A stretch of DNA of 64,000 nucleotides from Candidatus Ribeiella danica (lineage in GTDB: Bacteria; Chloroflexota; Chloroflexia; Chloroflexales; Roseiflexaceae): NCBI GenBank assembly GCA_016717335.1, contig JADKFS010000002.1, positions 62,001-126,000 of the forward strand. Direction: 5' to 3'. The first letter of the stretch is position 1. Each line of letters begins with the position of its first letter. Shown here piece after piece: positions 50,329-59,354 of the stretch. A program made the position numbers and the translations under genes. Below the pieces are notes generated by a model. That model did no database searches. It worked only from the letters and a program-made list of their open reading frames with translations, and was not told the DNA's origin.

Positions 50329-52398
50329 TTGGTGGTGACTGTGCAAAACCATCGCGGCGATCTCCGCGAGGCCGTCGGGCCTTGCCCGGAGTCGCCGGCT
50401 GAGCGCGCTCCCGGCCGAGCGCGCGTGATATTGCAGCGACTGGCGCTTACCCAAGATACTCTCGTCGGCGCAGGACTAGCGCTGGCCGCGCTCGCGCTCT
50501 ATCTGGCGACGCTGCTGCCCGGGATCGGGAACCGCGACACCGCGGAGTTTCAGTGGGTCGTCCCAACTCTGGGGCTCGCCCACTCGACTGGCTACCCGCT
50601 GTACACGCTTCTGGGCTGGCTGTGGAGTCACCTGCCGCTTGGCGGCACCCCGGCCTGGCGCATGAATATGTTCTCGGCCGTCTCGGCGGCGCTGGCGATC
50701 GGCGTGGTGTTTCGCGTCGCGCGCGCGCTGGGCCAGCGCCCACTGGTCGCGATAGTGGCGGCGGCGTGCCTGGCCACCTCGCTGTCCTTCTGGTCGCAGG
50801 CGACGATTGCCGAGGTGTACGGCCTGTCCACACTGCTCCAGGCGCTGCTGCTGCTGGCGCTGCTGCGCTGGCGATCGGGCGCGTGGCCGCTGTGGGTCGC
50901 CGGCCTGCTGCTGGGGCTCGGGCTGGCGCACCATCGCTCGGTGGTGCTGATGCTGCCCGGCGCGCTGCTGTTCGTGGGGCTAGCGGCTAGCGGCTTGGGG
51001 CTTGCCGCAGAAAGCCGACTCCAAGCCCCTAGCCTCAAGCCCCAAGTCCCATATGCCATCCTCGCACTGCTGGCCGGCTGCCTGCTGTACCTCTATGTGC
51101 CGCTGCGCGCGCCGGCCTGGATGCGAACCTGGCAGCAGGTCGGGAGCCACATCGCCGGCTCATCGCTGACGGCGACCTGGCTCGACCCGGCGCGGCTGGC
51201 GTCCGAGTGGCCCGCGCGCTTGCTCGACCTGGCGCAGCGCTTCGTGTGGCCGCAGCTGCTGCCGGCCGGCGCCCTGCTGGCGCTGCTCGGCGCCGGATCG
51301 CTGCTGTGGCGCGACCGCGCGTCCGCCGCGCTGATCGCTCTCAGCTACCTGGTGACCGTCGGGTTCTGCGCCGCCTACTACGTCGCGGATGTCGAAGTCT
51401 TCTTCATCCCGGCGCACCTGCTGGCCGCGCTGCTGCTTGGCGAGGGCGCGAGCCTGCTGGTCCGGCTGATTACAAAGCAGAGTCCAACGACCAACGACCA
51501 ACGACCAACGACCAACGACCAAAGGCGAACGCCTATCAATCGTCCATCAACCCTGGGCCTTGCTCCCCGGTCCTTCAGCCTTCAGCCTTCAGCCTTCAGC
51601 CTTCAGCGTTCGTTCTTGGTCAGTGTGGCGCTCCTGGCCCTGCCGGTGCTGCTGCTCAGCCGCAACCTGCCCGTGATCCGCACGCTCAACACCCTGGACG
51701 ACGAGAACGCCGCGCGCGGGATTATGGCGCAGCCGCTGCCGCCCGGCGCGCTGGTCGTCGGCGACTGGTTGTCGATCGAGGGGCCGCTCTACCTGCAGGT
51801 GGTCGAAGGGCTGCGCACGGATGTCCAATTTGGGCAGGACGTCAACCGCCCGGCGATCCTCCAGGCGCTGCAGGCGGGCCGCGCGGTCTACCTGATCGAG
51901 CCGGACCTTGCGCTGGGCCTGGCGCAGTGGCCCGAGGGGCGACTCTGGCGCGTGGGCAGCCAGCCGATCGCGGCGGTCACGCCGACCGATATCCGCTGGG
52001 AGGAAGGGCTCGGGCTGGCGGGCTACACGCTGCGCGCCGGGCCGTACCAGCCGGGCGACATTGTGCCGATCATGCTCGAGTGGCAGGCGCTTGACGCGCC
52101 GGGCCACGACTACACGCTGTTCGTACATCTGATCGGTCCGGATGGCGCGATCTGGGGCCAGTGCGACGCACCGCCGGCGCAGGCATCCACCAGCAAGTGG
52201 GAGCGCGCCGGGCGCTACGTCGATCTGCTCAGGCCGGTGCTCTGGCCGGGCGCGCCGCCGGGGCGCTACCACGTCAACGTCGGCTGGTACGAGTACCCCG
52301 CGATGCGGCGGCTGGCGCTGGCCGGGCAGCCCGCCGGCGCCGATTTCGTCACGCTGGGCGATCTCGTCGTCGTGCCCGGCGAGCAGGCGCTGCGGTAG
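50329..52398 (+). CDS. DUF2723 membrane protein (protein O-mannosyltransferase-like, GT-C)
   Basis: About 680 residues. The N-terminal helices contain LYLATLLPGIGNRDTAEFQW with the GT-C acidic loop and LGLAHSTGYPLYTLLGWLW, diagnostic of DUF2723. About ten hydrophobic segments are followed by an extracytoplasmic domain from about residue 480. Two in-frame word-repeat inserts are visible: about residues 222-241 (50990-51052) and 384-427 (51478-51608); the frame is unbroken. The start is uncertain (TTG 50329, GTG 50332, GTG 50335). It follows DUF421 by 17 bases, suggesting cotranscription. Confidence 0.85.
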   Translation: MVVTVQNHRGDLREAVGPCPESPAERAPGRARVILQRLALTQDTLVGAGLALAALALYLATLLPGIGNRDTAEFQWVVPTLGLAHSTGYPLYTLLGWLWSHLPLGGTPAWRMNMFSAVSAALAIGVVFRVARALGQRPLVAIVAAACLATSLSFWSQATIAEVYGLSTLLQALLLLALLRWRSGAWPLWVAGLLLGLGLAHHRSVVLMLPGALLFVGLAASGLGLAAESRLQAPSLKPQVPYAILALLAGCLLYLYVPLRAPAWMRTWQQVGSHIAGSSLTATWLDPARLASEWPARLLDLAQRFVWPQLLPAGALLALLGAGSLLWRDRASAALIALSYLVTVGFCAAYYVADVEVFFIPAHLLAALLLGEGASLLVRLITKQSPTTNDQRPTTNDQRRTPINRPSTLGLAPRSFSLQPSAFSLQRSFLVSVALLALPVLLLSRNLPVIRTLNTLDDENAARGIMAQPLPPGALVVGDWLSIEGPLYLQVVEGLRTDVQFGQDVNRPAILQALQAGRAVYLIEPDLALGLAQWPEGRLWRVGSQPIAAVTPTDIRWEEGLGLAGYTLRAGPYQPGDIVPIMLEWQALDAPGHDYTLFVHLIGPDGAIWGQCDAPPAQASTSKWERAGRYVDLLRPVLWPGAPPGRYHVNVGWYEYPAMRRLALAGQPAGADFVTLGDLVVVPGEQALR

Positions 52399-52472
52399 CG
52401 CGACACACCCACTTGCCGCCGGCCCTCACCCCCTGCCCGCTCTCCCGTCGCCACAGGAGAGGGGGATTCTGA

Positions 52473-52515
52473 GCAGATGCCCGGGTTTCGGCGGGGCCGG
52501 AACCCGGGCATCTGC
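52473..52515. terminator. Strong bidirectional terminator hairpin
   Basis: Bases 52473-52487 pair perfectly with 52501-52515 (15 bp), and CGGC (52489-52492) with GCCG (52496-52499) extends the stem almost to the loop. It starts six bases past the stop of the minus-strand secreted-protein gene and lies downstream of the DUF2723 gene, so it serves both. Confidence 0.88.
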
Positions 52516-52520
52516 TTCCT

Positions 52521-53414
52521 TCACTCCACGAGGTACTTGGCAGCGGGTATGTGCGGCGGCCGCAGATCGATCAGCGCCCGCGCCTTGCCGAAGTATGCCG
52601 AGGCGCGGCGCAGGTAGTCGCTGGCGGTTCGGTTGCGGCGAATGTCCTCCGGAGCGACGATGCCCTGGTTGTGCCAGGCCGCCAGCGCGCGCCATGTCGC
52701 CGGCACGCCCTCGATCTGCGCGCGGTAGAGCCCGCGCTCCAGGTTCGCGGCCAGGTACTCAACCGCCATCTCCGGCTGCGTGATCTCCGCCGTGATCGCG
52801 GCGTAGAGCGCGCCCTGCGACTCAAACGAGTCCGGCACGATCGTGCTGCCCGCTACGCTGATCGGCACCGTGAGCACGCCGGTCGCGTGCGGCAGCGGCA
52901 CCTGCTGGCGCAGAATCTCGAGCGCGACCGACGGGCGAATGTTGGCCGGCCAGACGCTCAGATCGCTGATGCCGGCCTCGTTGGTCTGCCGCTGCAGGTT
53001 CTCGTAGAACGGCGTGAGCACCTGCACCGGAGTGACGCGCTCCTCGAACCAGCCGAAGTGCTCGTTGTACATGATCAGCGCGATCAGCACCGCGAAGTCG
53101 TGATCGCTCATCCCCGAGAGGTCGGCGCGGTTGTGGCGCTTGGCCGCCGCCAGGATGACCGGCTGCAGGGTGCGCATTTCGCCGGCGAACTCGGGGCGCA
53201 CGTACGGATCGATCGAGGGGCCGGGGACGCGCCGGTCCGACCTGCGCGCCTCGACGGCCGGGGGGTCGCGGAATGGCCCGCGGTCGTGCATATCGGTTGG
53301 CGCCTCTGCCAGATCGCGCTTGGCGGCCGCGTCGACGCGCCAGTGATTGCTGACGATAAAAAGCCCTGATGCGAGCAGGGTCGCGAGAATCAGCACTTTC
53401 AGACGGTGTATCAC
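52521..53414 (-). CDS. Secreted or membrane-anchored protein of unknown function
   Basis: About 297 residues. The N-terminus HRLKVLILATLLASGLFIVSN is a hydrophobic signal or anchor. The body is helical, with MSDHDFAVLIALIMYNEHFG (an acidic residue in a helix as in lysozyme-like folds), then LTPFYENLQRQTNEAGISDLS and a C-terminal LRRASAYFGKARALIDLRPP. The pattern suggests a lysozyme/transglycosylase-like hydrolase, but I do not recognise the family and make no firm claim. GTG 53414 is preferred (GGGAGG six bases before). Confidence 0.7.
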   Translation of the reverse strand: MIHRLKVLILATLLASGLFIVSNHWRVDAAAKRDLAEAPTDMHDRGPFRDPPAVEARRSDRRVPGPSIDPYVRPEFAGEMRTLQPVILAAAKRHNRADLSGMSDHDFAVLIALIMYNEHFGWFEERVTPVQVLTPFYENLQRQTNEAGISDLSVWPANIRPSVALEILRQQVPLPHATGVLTVPISVAGSTIVPDSFESQGALYAAITAEITQPEMAVEYLAANLERGLYRAQIEGVPATWRALAAWHNQGIVAPEDIRRNRTASDYLRRASAYFGKARALIDLRPPHIPAAKYLVE

Positions 53415-53543
53415 CACATTCCTCCCAGCCACCACGTGCTATTTTTATGGCAGCCGGGAGCCAGATCATTGCATTTGTTGTGCCCAGGCTGCCCTCCTTT
53501 TCCCCGGATTTTTCGCATAACGCGTTGCGCCATGCCAGGTGCA

Positions 53544-53571
53544 AGTATACACACGAAGTATGTCCGGTCAA
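53544..53571 (-). promoter_or_regulatory. Sigma70-type promoter of the secreted-protein gene
   Basis: Read on the minus strand: TTGACC (53571-53566), 16 bases, TATACT (53549-53544). It lies about 130 bases before the start codon. Neighbouring bases form GTCC-GGAC, a possible small operator. Confidence 0.72.
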
Positions 53572-53739
53572 CTGGACTAAAGACGTATTCACCTCGTGAT
53601 AAGTTGCACGTTCGGCCTATCGGCTGTGCGCGCCCTGCGGTGTGGTATAATGCCAGACATCAGTACGGGTCTGTCCCGTACTTCACGATTCTTACAGCAG
53701 CAGTTCTGGTCTGCGCAGCAAAGGGCTATTGGCACACGC

Positions 53740-55248
53740 ATGGAGTATCAGCCGGATCTGAAGAATATTACTGGCGAGGGCGGCACGATCGCGGCGGTCG
53801 CGCCGGGCAGCATCGCCGCCGAGCTGGGGCTGCAGCCGGGCGACGCCGTGCTCGCCGTGGGCGACCGGCCGCTGCGCGATGTGATCGACTATCGCTTCGC
53901 GACCGCTGAGGATCGGATCGAGCTGCTCGTGCGCCGCGGCGACGACCAGACGATCTATGAGATCGAGAAAGATCCCGACGAGGAGCTTGGCATCGAATTC
54001 GTCGAACCGCTGTTCGACCGGCTGCGCACCTGTAATAATAAGTGCCCGTTCTGCTTCCTGACCCAGATGCCCAAGGGCATGCGCCGCTCGCTCTACCTGA
54101 AGGACGACGACTACCGGCTCGGTTTCCTCTACGGCAACTTTGTCACGCTGACGAACCTGACCGAGGCCGACTGGCAGCGGATCGAGGAGCAGCATCTCAG
54201 CCCGATGTATGTCTCGATCCACGCGACCGACCAGGCGCTGCGCGCGGTCATGCTCGGTAAGCCCGACGTGCCGGACGTGCTCGAACAGATCCGCCGCTTC
54301 GGCGCGATGGGCGTCGAGGTGCATACCCAGATCGTCGCGCTGCCCGGCATCAACGACGGCGAGGTGCTGCACGAGAGCCTCCGCCAGCTCGCCGCGCTCT
54401 ACCCGGTCGTCCAGACGATCGCGGTCGTCCCGGTCGGCCTGACAAAATACCGCTTCGAGGGCAAGCGCCCACAGTCGATCCGCGCCGCCATCCACGTCCA
54501 CGAGACGGCCGAGTGGATCGATACGAACTGGGAGCGCCAGCCGCTCTGGGACGAAAACGTTCAAACGCTTGAACGCTCGAACGTTGAAACGTTAGGCCAC
54601 TGCAGTCGCCAGATCGTCTCGGCCGACGTCCCGATGCGCTGCTACCGGCCCGACGAGGCCGCAGCGGTGATCGACCTGATCGAGCCCTACCAGGCGCAGT
54701 TCCGCCGCGAGCTGGGGATTGGGCTGGTCTACCCGTCCGACGAGTTCTACCTGCTGTGCGGGCGCGATCTGCCGCCCGCCGACGCCTACGACGGGATGCC
54801 GCAGTACTCCAACGGCGTCGGCATGACGCGCGACTTCGTCGACGGCTGGGCCAGGGCGCAGCGCCGCCTGCCTGCGCGGCTGCCGCGGCCGACCGAGCTG
54901 ACGCTGGTCTGCGGCACGCTGATCGCGCCGATCCTGCGGCGCGTGGCCGATCGGCTCAGCCGGATCGAGAACCTCAGCGTCACGCTGCTGCCGGTCGTCA
55001 ACCAGTTCTTCGGTGAGACCGTCACGGTCTCCGGCCTCCTGATGGGGCAGGATGTCGTGGCGGCGCTGCGCGAGAGCGGCGCGCAGCGCGCGCTGCTGCC
55101 GCGGGTCATGTTCGATCACAGCGCGACGCGCACGCTCGACGAGTACTCGCTCGATCGCATCGCGGCCGAGTCGGGCGTCGCGGTGGCCGTCGCCGGCGAG
55201 CCGGACGAAGTGGTCCGCTACGTCAAAGCCCTGGCTCGCGCAGGGTGA
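53740..55248 (+). CDS. PDZ / radical SAM / DUF512 protein
   Basis: A 502-residue protein, here with the layout of the DUF512 family: a PDZ-like N-terminus (ITGEGGTIAAVAPGSIAAEL, ending GVRDVIDYR-type), a radical-SAM-like centre with the Cys cluster RTCNNKCPFCFLTQMP (C-x3-C-x2-C), and the DUF512 C-terminus with LVYPSDEFYLLCGRDLP and NQFFGETVTVSGLLMGQDV. These proteins are widespread in cyanobacteria and Firmicutes; the substrate is unknown. A TATAAT sits at 53646-53651, about 90 bases upstream. Residues about 273-285 are an in-frame word repeat (54556-54596). Confidence 0.88.
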   Translation: MEYQPDLKNITGEGGTIAAVAPGSIAAELGLQPGDAVLAVGDRPLRDVIDYRFATAEDRIELLVRRGDDQTIYEIEKDPDEELGIEFVEPLFDRLRTCNNKCPFCFLTQMPKGMRRSLYLKDDDYRLGFLYGNFVTLTNLTEADWQRIEEQHLSPMYVSIHATDQALRAVMLGKPDVPDVLEQIRRFGAMGVEVHTQIVALPGINDGEVLHESLRQLAALYPVVQTIAVVPVGLTKYRFEGKRPQSIRAAIHVHETAEWIDTNWERQPLWDENVQTLERSNVETLGHCSRQIVSADVPMRCYRPDEAAAVIDLIEPYQAQFRRELGIGLVYPSDEFYLLCGRDLPPADAYDGMPQYSNGVGMTRDFVDGWARAQRRLPARLPRPTELTLVCGTLIAPILRRVADRLSRIENLSVTLLPVVNQFFGETVTVSGLLMGQDVVAALRESGAQRALLPRVMFDHSATRTLDEYSLDRIAAESGVAVAVAGEPDEVVRYVKALARAG

Positions 55249-55358
55249 AGTCGGCGAGCAGTCGTCAGATGTCAGTACCGTCGAGGGGCAGCGAACCGCG
55301 CTGCTGTTCAACGTGAGCTCTGACGACTGACGGCTGGCGACTGACTACTGACTACGGG
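55248..55358. repeat. Tandem-word inverted repeat (AGTCGTCAG/CTGACGACTG family)
   Basis: GGCGAGCAGTCGTCAGATG at the left and CTGACGACTGACGGCTGGCG plus GACTGACTACTGACTAC at the right are partly complementary, around an about 50-base centre. It occupies the gap before the HD-GYP gene, whose ribosome site (GGGAGG) lies at its end. Confidence 0.75.
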
Positions 55359-55367
55359 AGGTGTGCT

Positions 55368-57068
55368 GTGGAACGCGAGCTGAGCAGATACGACTACCGG
55401 CGCGTGATGAGCGTCATCCGCCGCGCCAACGCGATTGCCGCCAACCACGAGCTCGACGCGCTGCTCGACCAGATGCTCGACCTGTTTGTCGAGGTGGCAT
55501 GCGCCGAGGCCGGCACGCTGTATCTCTATGATGCGGCCGCCGACGAGCTGATCTTCAAGGTCGTCAAGGGCGACCCGCACAGCCAGGATCTGGTCGGCAT
55601 GCGCTTCCCCGCCGCGCGCGGCATCGCCGGCGCGGCGCTGCACACCGGGCGCCCGATCTTCGTCGCGAACGTCGCCGCCGACGCGCGCTGGGATCGGCAG
55701 CTCGGCGAGCTGTCGGCCCTGCAGCTGACCACGATGTACTGCCTGCCGCTCATGCTGCACGACCGCTCGGTCGGCGTGGTGCAGGTCTTCAACCTGCCGC
55801 AGTCCGCAGTCGACGAAGACGAGGAGCTGGCGCTGCTGCAGGATCTGGGCGACCGCATGGCCAGCGAGATCGAGAAGGCCCACTTGCTCGACCAGGCCCA
55901 GCGGCGCGAGAAGCGCCTCAGCGCGCTGGTCGACATCATCTCGCACCTGACCACCACGCTCGATCGCCACGACCTGCTGACGCGGATCATGAACCACGCC
56001 CGCGAGCTGCTCGAGGTCGAGGCGACCTCGGTGTGGGAGCTGGACGATCAGTGCGACCCACCGGTCGTGCGGCTGCATGTCGCCACCGGCGCGCACGGCG
56101 AGCGGCTGAAAGAGGTGACGATGCCGGTCGGCGAGGGGATCATCGGCCGGGTGGTCGCCACCGGTGAGCGCATGCTGGTCGAGGATGTCAGCAAGGAAGA
56201 GCGTCACTACAGCCAGATCGATCGCCAGAGCGGCTTCGTGACCCGGTCGATCCTGTGCGTCCCGCTGTGCGCGCCCAGCATCCAGCTGGGCCAGGAGCGC
56301 GGCGAGCTGAAGGCCAGCATTATCGGCGGGGCGCAGGCGCTCAACAAGCGCAACCGCGGCATGTTCAGCGACGACGATGTGGCGCTGTTCGAGACGCTCG
56401 CCAGCCAGGCGGCCACGGTGCTGCAGGTGGCCCGGCTGAACGAGGATACCTACAAGCTGTTCATGGGCGTCATCAAGGTCGTGGCCGGCGCGATCGACGC
56501 GAAGGACCCCTACACCCAGGGCCACTCGCAGCGCGTCGCGGAGTTCTCGGTGGCGATCGCCGAGGAGCTGGAGCTGTCGCGCGAGCAGATCAACCACGTG
56601 CGGATCGGCGGCATCCTTCACGATGTCGGCAAGATCGGCGTGCCCGACGCGATCTTGAAGAAAGACGGCGGCCTGAGCGAGGATGAGTTTGCCGAGATCA
56701 AGAAGCACCCCTCGAAGGGCTACGAGATCATGCGCCAGGAAGAGCTGCGCTGGCTGCTGCGCGCCGAGCTGCCGGCGCTGCTCGAGCACCACGAGCGCGA
56801 GGACGGCCGCGGCTACCCGCAGCACCTGAGCGGCGATCAGATCAGCCTGATCGGCAAGATCGTCCACGTCGCCGACGTCTTCGACGCGCTCACCAGCGAC
56901 CGGCCGTACCACCAGGGGCGCCCGGTCGACCTGGCGATGGATCTGCTGCGGCGCGGGGCCGGCACCGAGTTCGATCAGATGTGTGTCGGGGCGCTGCTGC
57001 GCGCACGCCAGAACGGTAAAGTGTTAACTCAGCGCGAACGCGCCCTAGAGACCGCAGTCGGCAGCTAG
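55368..57068 (+). CDS. GAF-GAF-HD-GYP protein (putative c-di-GMP phosphodiesterase)
   Basis: A 566-residue signalling protein. GAF domain 1 (about 25-170), GAF domain 2 (about 190-360, with GIIGRVVATGERMLVEDV) and an HD-GYP domain (about 365-545). HD-GYP motifs: HSQRVAEFSVAIAEEL, the HD pair in GGILHDVGKIGVPDAIL, EHHEREDGRGYPQHLSGDQI (GYP) and VADVFDALTSDRPY. Such proteins degrade cyclic di-GMP; the GAF domains sense a ligand. The start is GTG 55368 with GGGAGG upstream. The C-terminal ETAVGS lies in word-repeat DNA. Confidence 0.93.
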   Translation: MERELSRYDYRRVMSVIRRANAIAANHELDALLDQMLDLFVEVACAEAGTLYLYDAAADELIFKVVKGDPHSQDLVGMRFPAARGIAGAALHTGRPIFVANVAADARWDRQLGELSALQLTTMYCLPLMLHDRSVGVVQVFNLPQSAVDEDEELALLQDLGDRMASEIEKAHLLDQAQRREKRLSALVDIISHLTTTLDRHDLLTRIMNHARELLEVEATSVWELDDQCDPPVVRLHVATGAHGERLKEVTMPVGEGIIGRVVATGERMLVEDVSKEERHYSQIDRQSGFVTRSILCVPLCAPSIQLGQERGELKASIIGGAQALNKRNRGMFSDDDVALFETLASQAATVLQVARLNEDTYKLFMGVIKVVAGAIDAKDPYTQGHSQRVAEFSVAIAEELELSREQINHVRIGGILHDVGKIGVPDAILKKDGGLSEDEFAEIKKHPSKGYEIMRQEELRWLLRAELPALLEHHEREDGRGYPQHLSGDQISLIGKIVHVADVFDALTSDRPYHQGRPVDLAMDLLRRGAGTEFDQMCVGALLRARQNGKVLTQRERALETAVGS

Positions 57069-57119
57069 CAGTCGGCAGTAGCGAAGCGCCGTTACTGCCG
57101 ACTGCTGGCTGCCGACTGC
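57054..57119. repeat. 27-bp inverted repeat with AGTCGGCAG tandem-word arms
   Basis: Bases 57054-57080 pair with 57093-57119 with one wobble, around a 12-base loop. It overlaps the end of the HD-GYP gene (stop 57066-57068) and lies 18 bases before der. It is the most complete hairpin of this word family. Confidence 0.9.
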
Positions 57120-57137
57120 CGACTGCAGACTGGAATT

Positions 57138-58496
57138 ATGAAACCAATCGTTGCAATCGTCGGCCGGCCCAATGTCGGCAAGTCCACGTTCTTCAATCGG
57201 CTGATCGGCCAGCGCAAGGCGATCGTCGAGGATATACCCGGCACCACGCGCGACCGGATCTACGGCGAGACGGACTGGAACGGCCGCTCGTTTACGGTGG
57301 TCGATACCGCCGGCCTGCTGTTCCAGGAAGAGGACGACGACGCGCCGCTGGCCGAGATCGCTCGCCGCGTGCGCGAGCAGGCCGAGCTGGCGATCGCCGA
57401 GGCCGACGCGATTATCTTGATCGTCGACGCGGTCCAGGGCCTGACCACCGCCGACGCCGAGGTGGCCGAGGCGCTGCGACAGACCTACAAGCCGGTGGTG
57501 CTGGCCGCGAACAAGGCCGACAACCCGCAGCGCGCGCAGAACGCGGTCGAGTTCTACGCGCTCAACCTCGGCGAGCCGATCCCCATGAGCGCCTACCACG
57601 GCATCGGCAGCGGCGATGTGCTCGACCGCGTGGCCGAGCTGCTGCCGGTGGTCGAGGAGGATGAGCAGGATGCCGCGGTCAAGATCGCGATCATCGGCCG
57701 GCCGAACGTGGGCAAGTCGTCGCTGCTGAACCGCCTGCTCGGCCAGGAACGCAGCGTCGTCAGCGCCGTGCCGGGCACCACGCGCGACAGCATCGACACG
57801 CCGCTCGACGTCAACGGCACCCGCGTGCTGCTGATCGACACCGCCGGCATCCGGCGGCGCGGCAAGATCGAGCGCGGGATCGAGCAGTACAGCGTGCTGC
57901 GGGCCCTGCGCACCGTCGAGCGCGCCGATGTCGCCCTGCTGCTGATCGACGCCGAGGAGGGCATCACCGCGCAGGATACCCACATCGCCGGCATGATCCT
58001 CGAGGAGCTCAAGGGCGTCGCGATCCTGGTCAACAAGTGGGACCTGGTGATCAAAGACGATCACACCTTCAACGCCTTCACCCAGTCCGTGCGCGAGGCG
58101 TTCAAGTTCATCCCCTACGCGCCGCTGCTGTTCATCTCGGCCAAGAGCGGCCAGCGGGTCGACCAGGTCATCCCCCTGGCGCTCGAGATCGCCCAGGAGC
58201 GCCAGCGCCGCATCGCGACCTCGGAGCTGAACAAGCTGCTGCGCGAGGCCGTCTACGATCACCCGCCGACGTCGGTCAACAAGGGCTATCATCTGCGGAT
58301 CTACTACGCGACTCAGCCGCAGGCCTCGCCGCCAGTGTTCCTGTTCTTCGCCAACAACGCCGAGCAGATCCACTGGGGCTACGCGCGCTACCTCGAAAAC
58401 CGCATCCGCGAGAAGTACGGCTTCACCGGCACGCCGATCAAGATTGTCTTCCGCAGCCGCGAGGACAAAGACGAGCCCGACAAAAAGCGGCGCTGA
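57138..58496 (+). CDS. der: GTPase Der (EngA)
   Basis: A 452-residue double GTPase needed for 50S ribosome assembly. Two G domains are clear: GRPNVGKSTFFNRLIGQ (about residues 8-24) with DTAGLLF and NKADNP, then GRPNVGKSSLLNRLLGQ (about 187-203) with DTAGIRRRG and NKWDLV. A KH-like C-terminal domain (about 370-450) ends the protein. All nucleotide-binding motifs are intact. ATG 57138 begins MKPIVAIVGRPNVGKS, the standard N-terminus. Confidence 0.98.
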   Translation: MKPIVAIVGRPNVGKSTFFNRLIGQRKAIVEDIPGTTRDRIYGETDWNGRSFTVVDTAGLLFQEEDDDAPLAEIARRVREQAELAIAEADAIILIVDAVQGLTTADAEVAEALRQTYKPVVLAANKADNPQRAQNAVEFYALNLGEPIPMSAYHGIGSGDVLDRVAELLPVVEEDEQDAAVKIAIIGRPNVGKSSLLNRLLGQERSVVSAVPGTTRDSIDTPLDVNGTRVLLIDTAGIRRRGKIERGIEQYSVLRALRTVERADVALLLIDAEEGITAQDTHIAGMILEELKGVAILVNKWDLVIKDDHTFNAFTQSVREAFKFIPYAPLLFISAKSGQRVDQVIPLALEIAQERQRRIATSELNKLLREAVYDHPPTSVNKGYHLRIYYATQPQASPPVFLFFANNAEQIHWGYARYLENRIREKYGFTGTPIKIVFRSREDKDEPDKKRR

Positions 58497-58507
58497 GCGG
58501 CTGCAAG

Positions 58508-58651
58508 CTCGTGCCGGGCGATCCGCCGGCACGAGGGCTGGCCGACTCTGCGACACCTGTTCTGTTTAACCTTTACACTCCACAAAGTAGTCGATCCCAC
58601 AGCTGTTAAGACTTACATTGCGGCGCGCCGGGGCGATCCCCCCGGCGCGCC
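58508..58651. repeat. Two GC-rich hairpins with the shared loop core CGATCC
   Basis: Hairpin 1: 58508-58517 pairs perfectly with 58526-58535 around GCGATCCG. Hairpin 2: 58622-58633 pairs perfectly with 58640-58651 around CGATCC. The first lies 12 bases after the der stop. The 384-base gap (58497-58880) otherwise shows a TATGAT at about 58794-58799 for the next gene. Confidence 0.75.
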
Positions 58652-58880
58652 AGCGTTCGCGCCATCACGGCTTTGTGCTATTGCAGTTCCACAATCGTCG
58701 AAGCCGCAGCTCCGGCAACGCAACCCACTCCTGTGCCGGAGATCCCAGTATTACTATTTACAAATGGGACTGGACAGGGGCGGTTGTGTGTGTTATGATG
58801 ATAAAGCATTACACCTTTGTAATCGCCGCCCCTATCTGATGGTGGGAAGAGCACACGCTGTGACGGCTAGGAGCATGCCG

Positions 58881-59168
58881 ATGGAGCTCGATCTGGGCAG
58901 CAAGCGGGCCAGAAAGCTGATCCGTGACCATGATCTCACCGAAGAGGAGATCTTGCAGATCGTCGCGTCGGCGCGCATCAATCTGGCGACGTTCGACCCT
59001 GAGTATCGCACGAACGTGACCCAGATCGCCGAGGAGCTGAAGAAGAGCCGGCCGACGATCTACGGCTGGGCCGACCGGGCGCTCGCGGCCACCGTCCACT
59101 CGCTGCGCAACATCCGCACCGGGCGCCCGCCGAAAGAGCGCGAGCGCAACAATGGCGTCGAGCCGTAA
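58881..59168 (+). CDS. Small HTH-like protein of unknown function
   Basis: About 95 residues. A helical protein with IRDHDLTEEEILQIVASARI and the C-terminal half VTQIAEELKKSRPTIYGWAD, where helix QIAEELKKS, a turn and PTIYGWADRAL look like a helix-turn-helix. Arg-Gly and Lys residues close the tail. AGGAG stands seven bases before ATG 58881, so the two upstream ATGs are rejected. It lies between der and the MglA cassette, about 190 bases before the latter. Possibly a DNA-binding regulator. Confidence 0.6.
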   Translation: MELDLGSKRARKLIRDHDLTEEEILQIVASARINLATFDPEYRTNVTQIAEELKKSRPTIYGWADRALAATVHSLRNIRTGRPPKERERNNGVEP

Positions 59169-59283
59169 GGGCCTCCCCCTCCCTCGTAGATGCTGGTGCG
59201 TAGAATTGTAGTATAATGAACTGTCGGGCGGCTGGCTGATCACGCAATGCAGTCCAGCGGTGGTTCGGCGGGGGTCCGTATGC

Positions 59284-59289
59284 TATAAT
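59284..59289 (+). promoter_or_regulatory. -10 box TATAAT upstream of the roadblock gene
   Basis: A second TATAAT lies at 59212-59217. The box at 59284 is about 65 bases before the ATG. The -35 region is not clear. Two boxes could give two start sites. Confidence 0.5.
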
Positions 59290-59354
59290 GACGCACGTCG
59301 CACCGATGCACGGCCCGCCAGGGCGCTAGCCCGCACAACCTAAGGTAGGACTGC

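Noticed and set aside
55308..56912. 534-residue minus-strand ORF
   Set aside because: Antisense to the GAF-HD-GYP gene.
57045..58556. 503-residue minus-strand ORF
   Set aside because: Antisense to der, including word-repeat DNA at its end.
58764..58880. N-terminal extension of the small HTH-like gene
   Set aside because: No ribosome site for the upstream ATG; AGGAG supports 58881.
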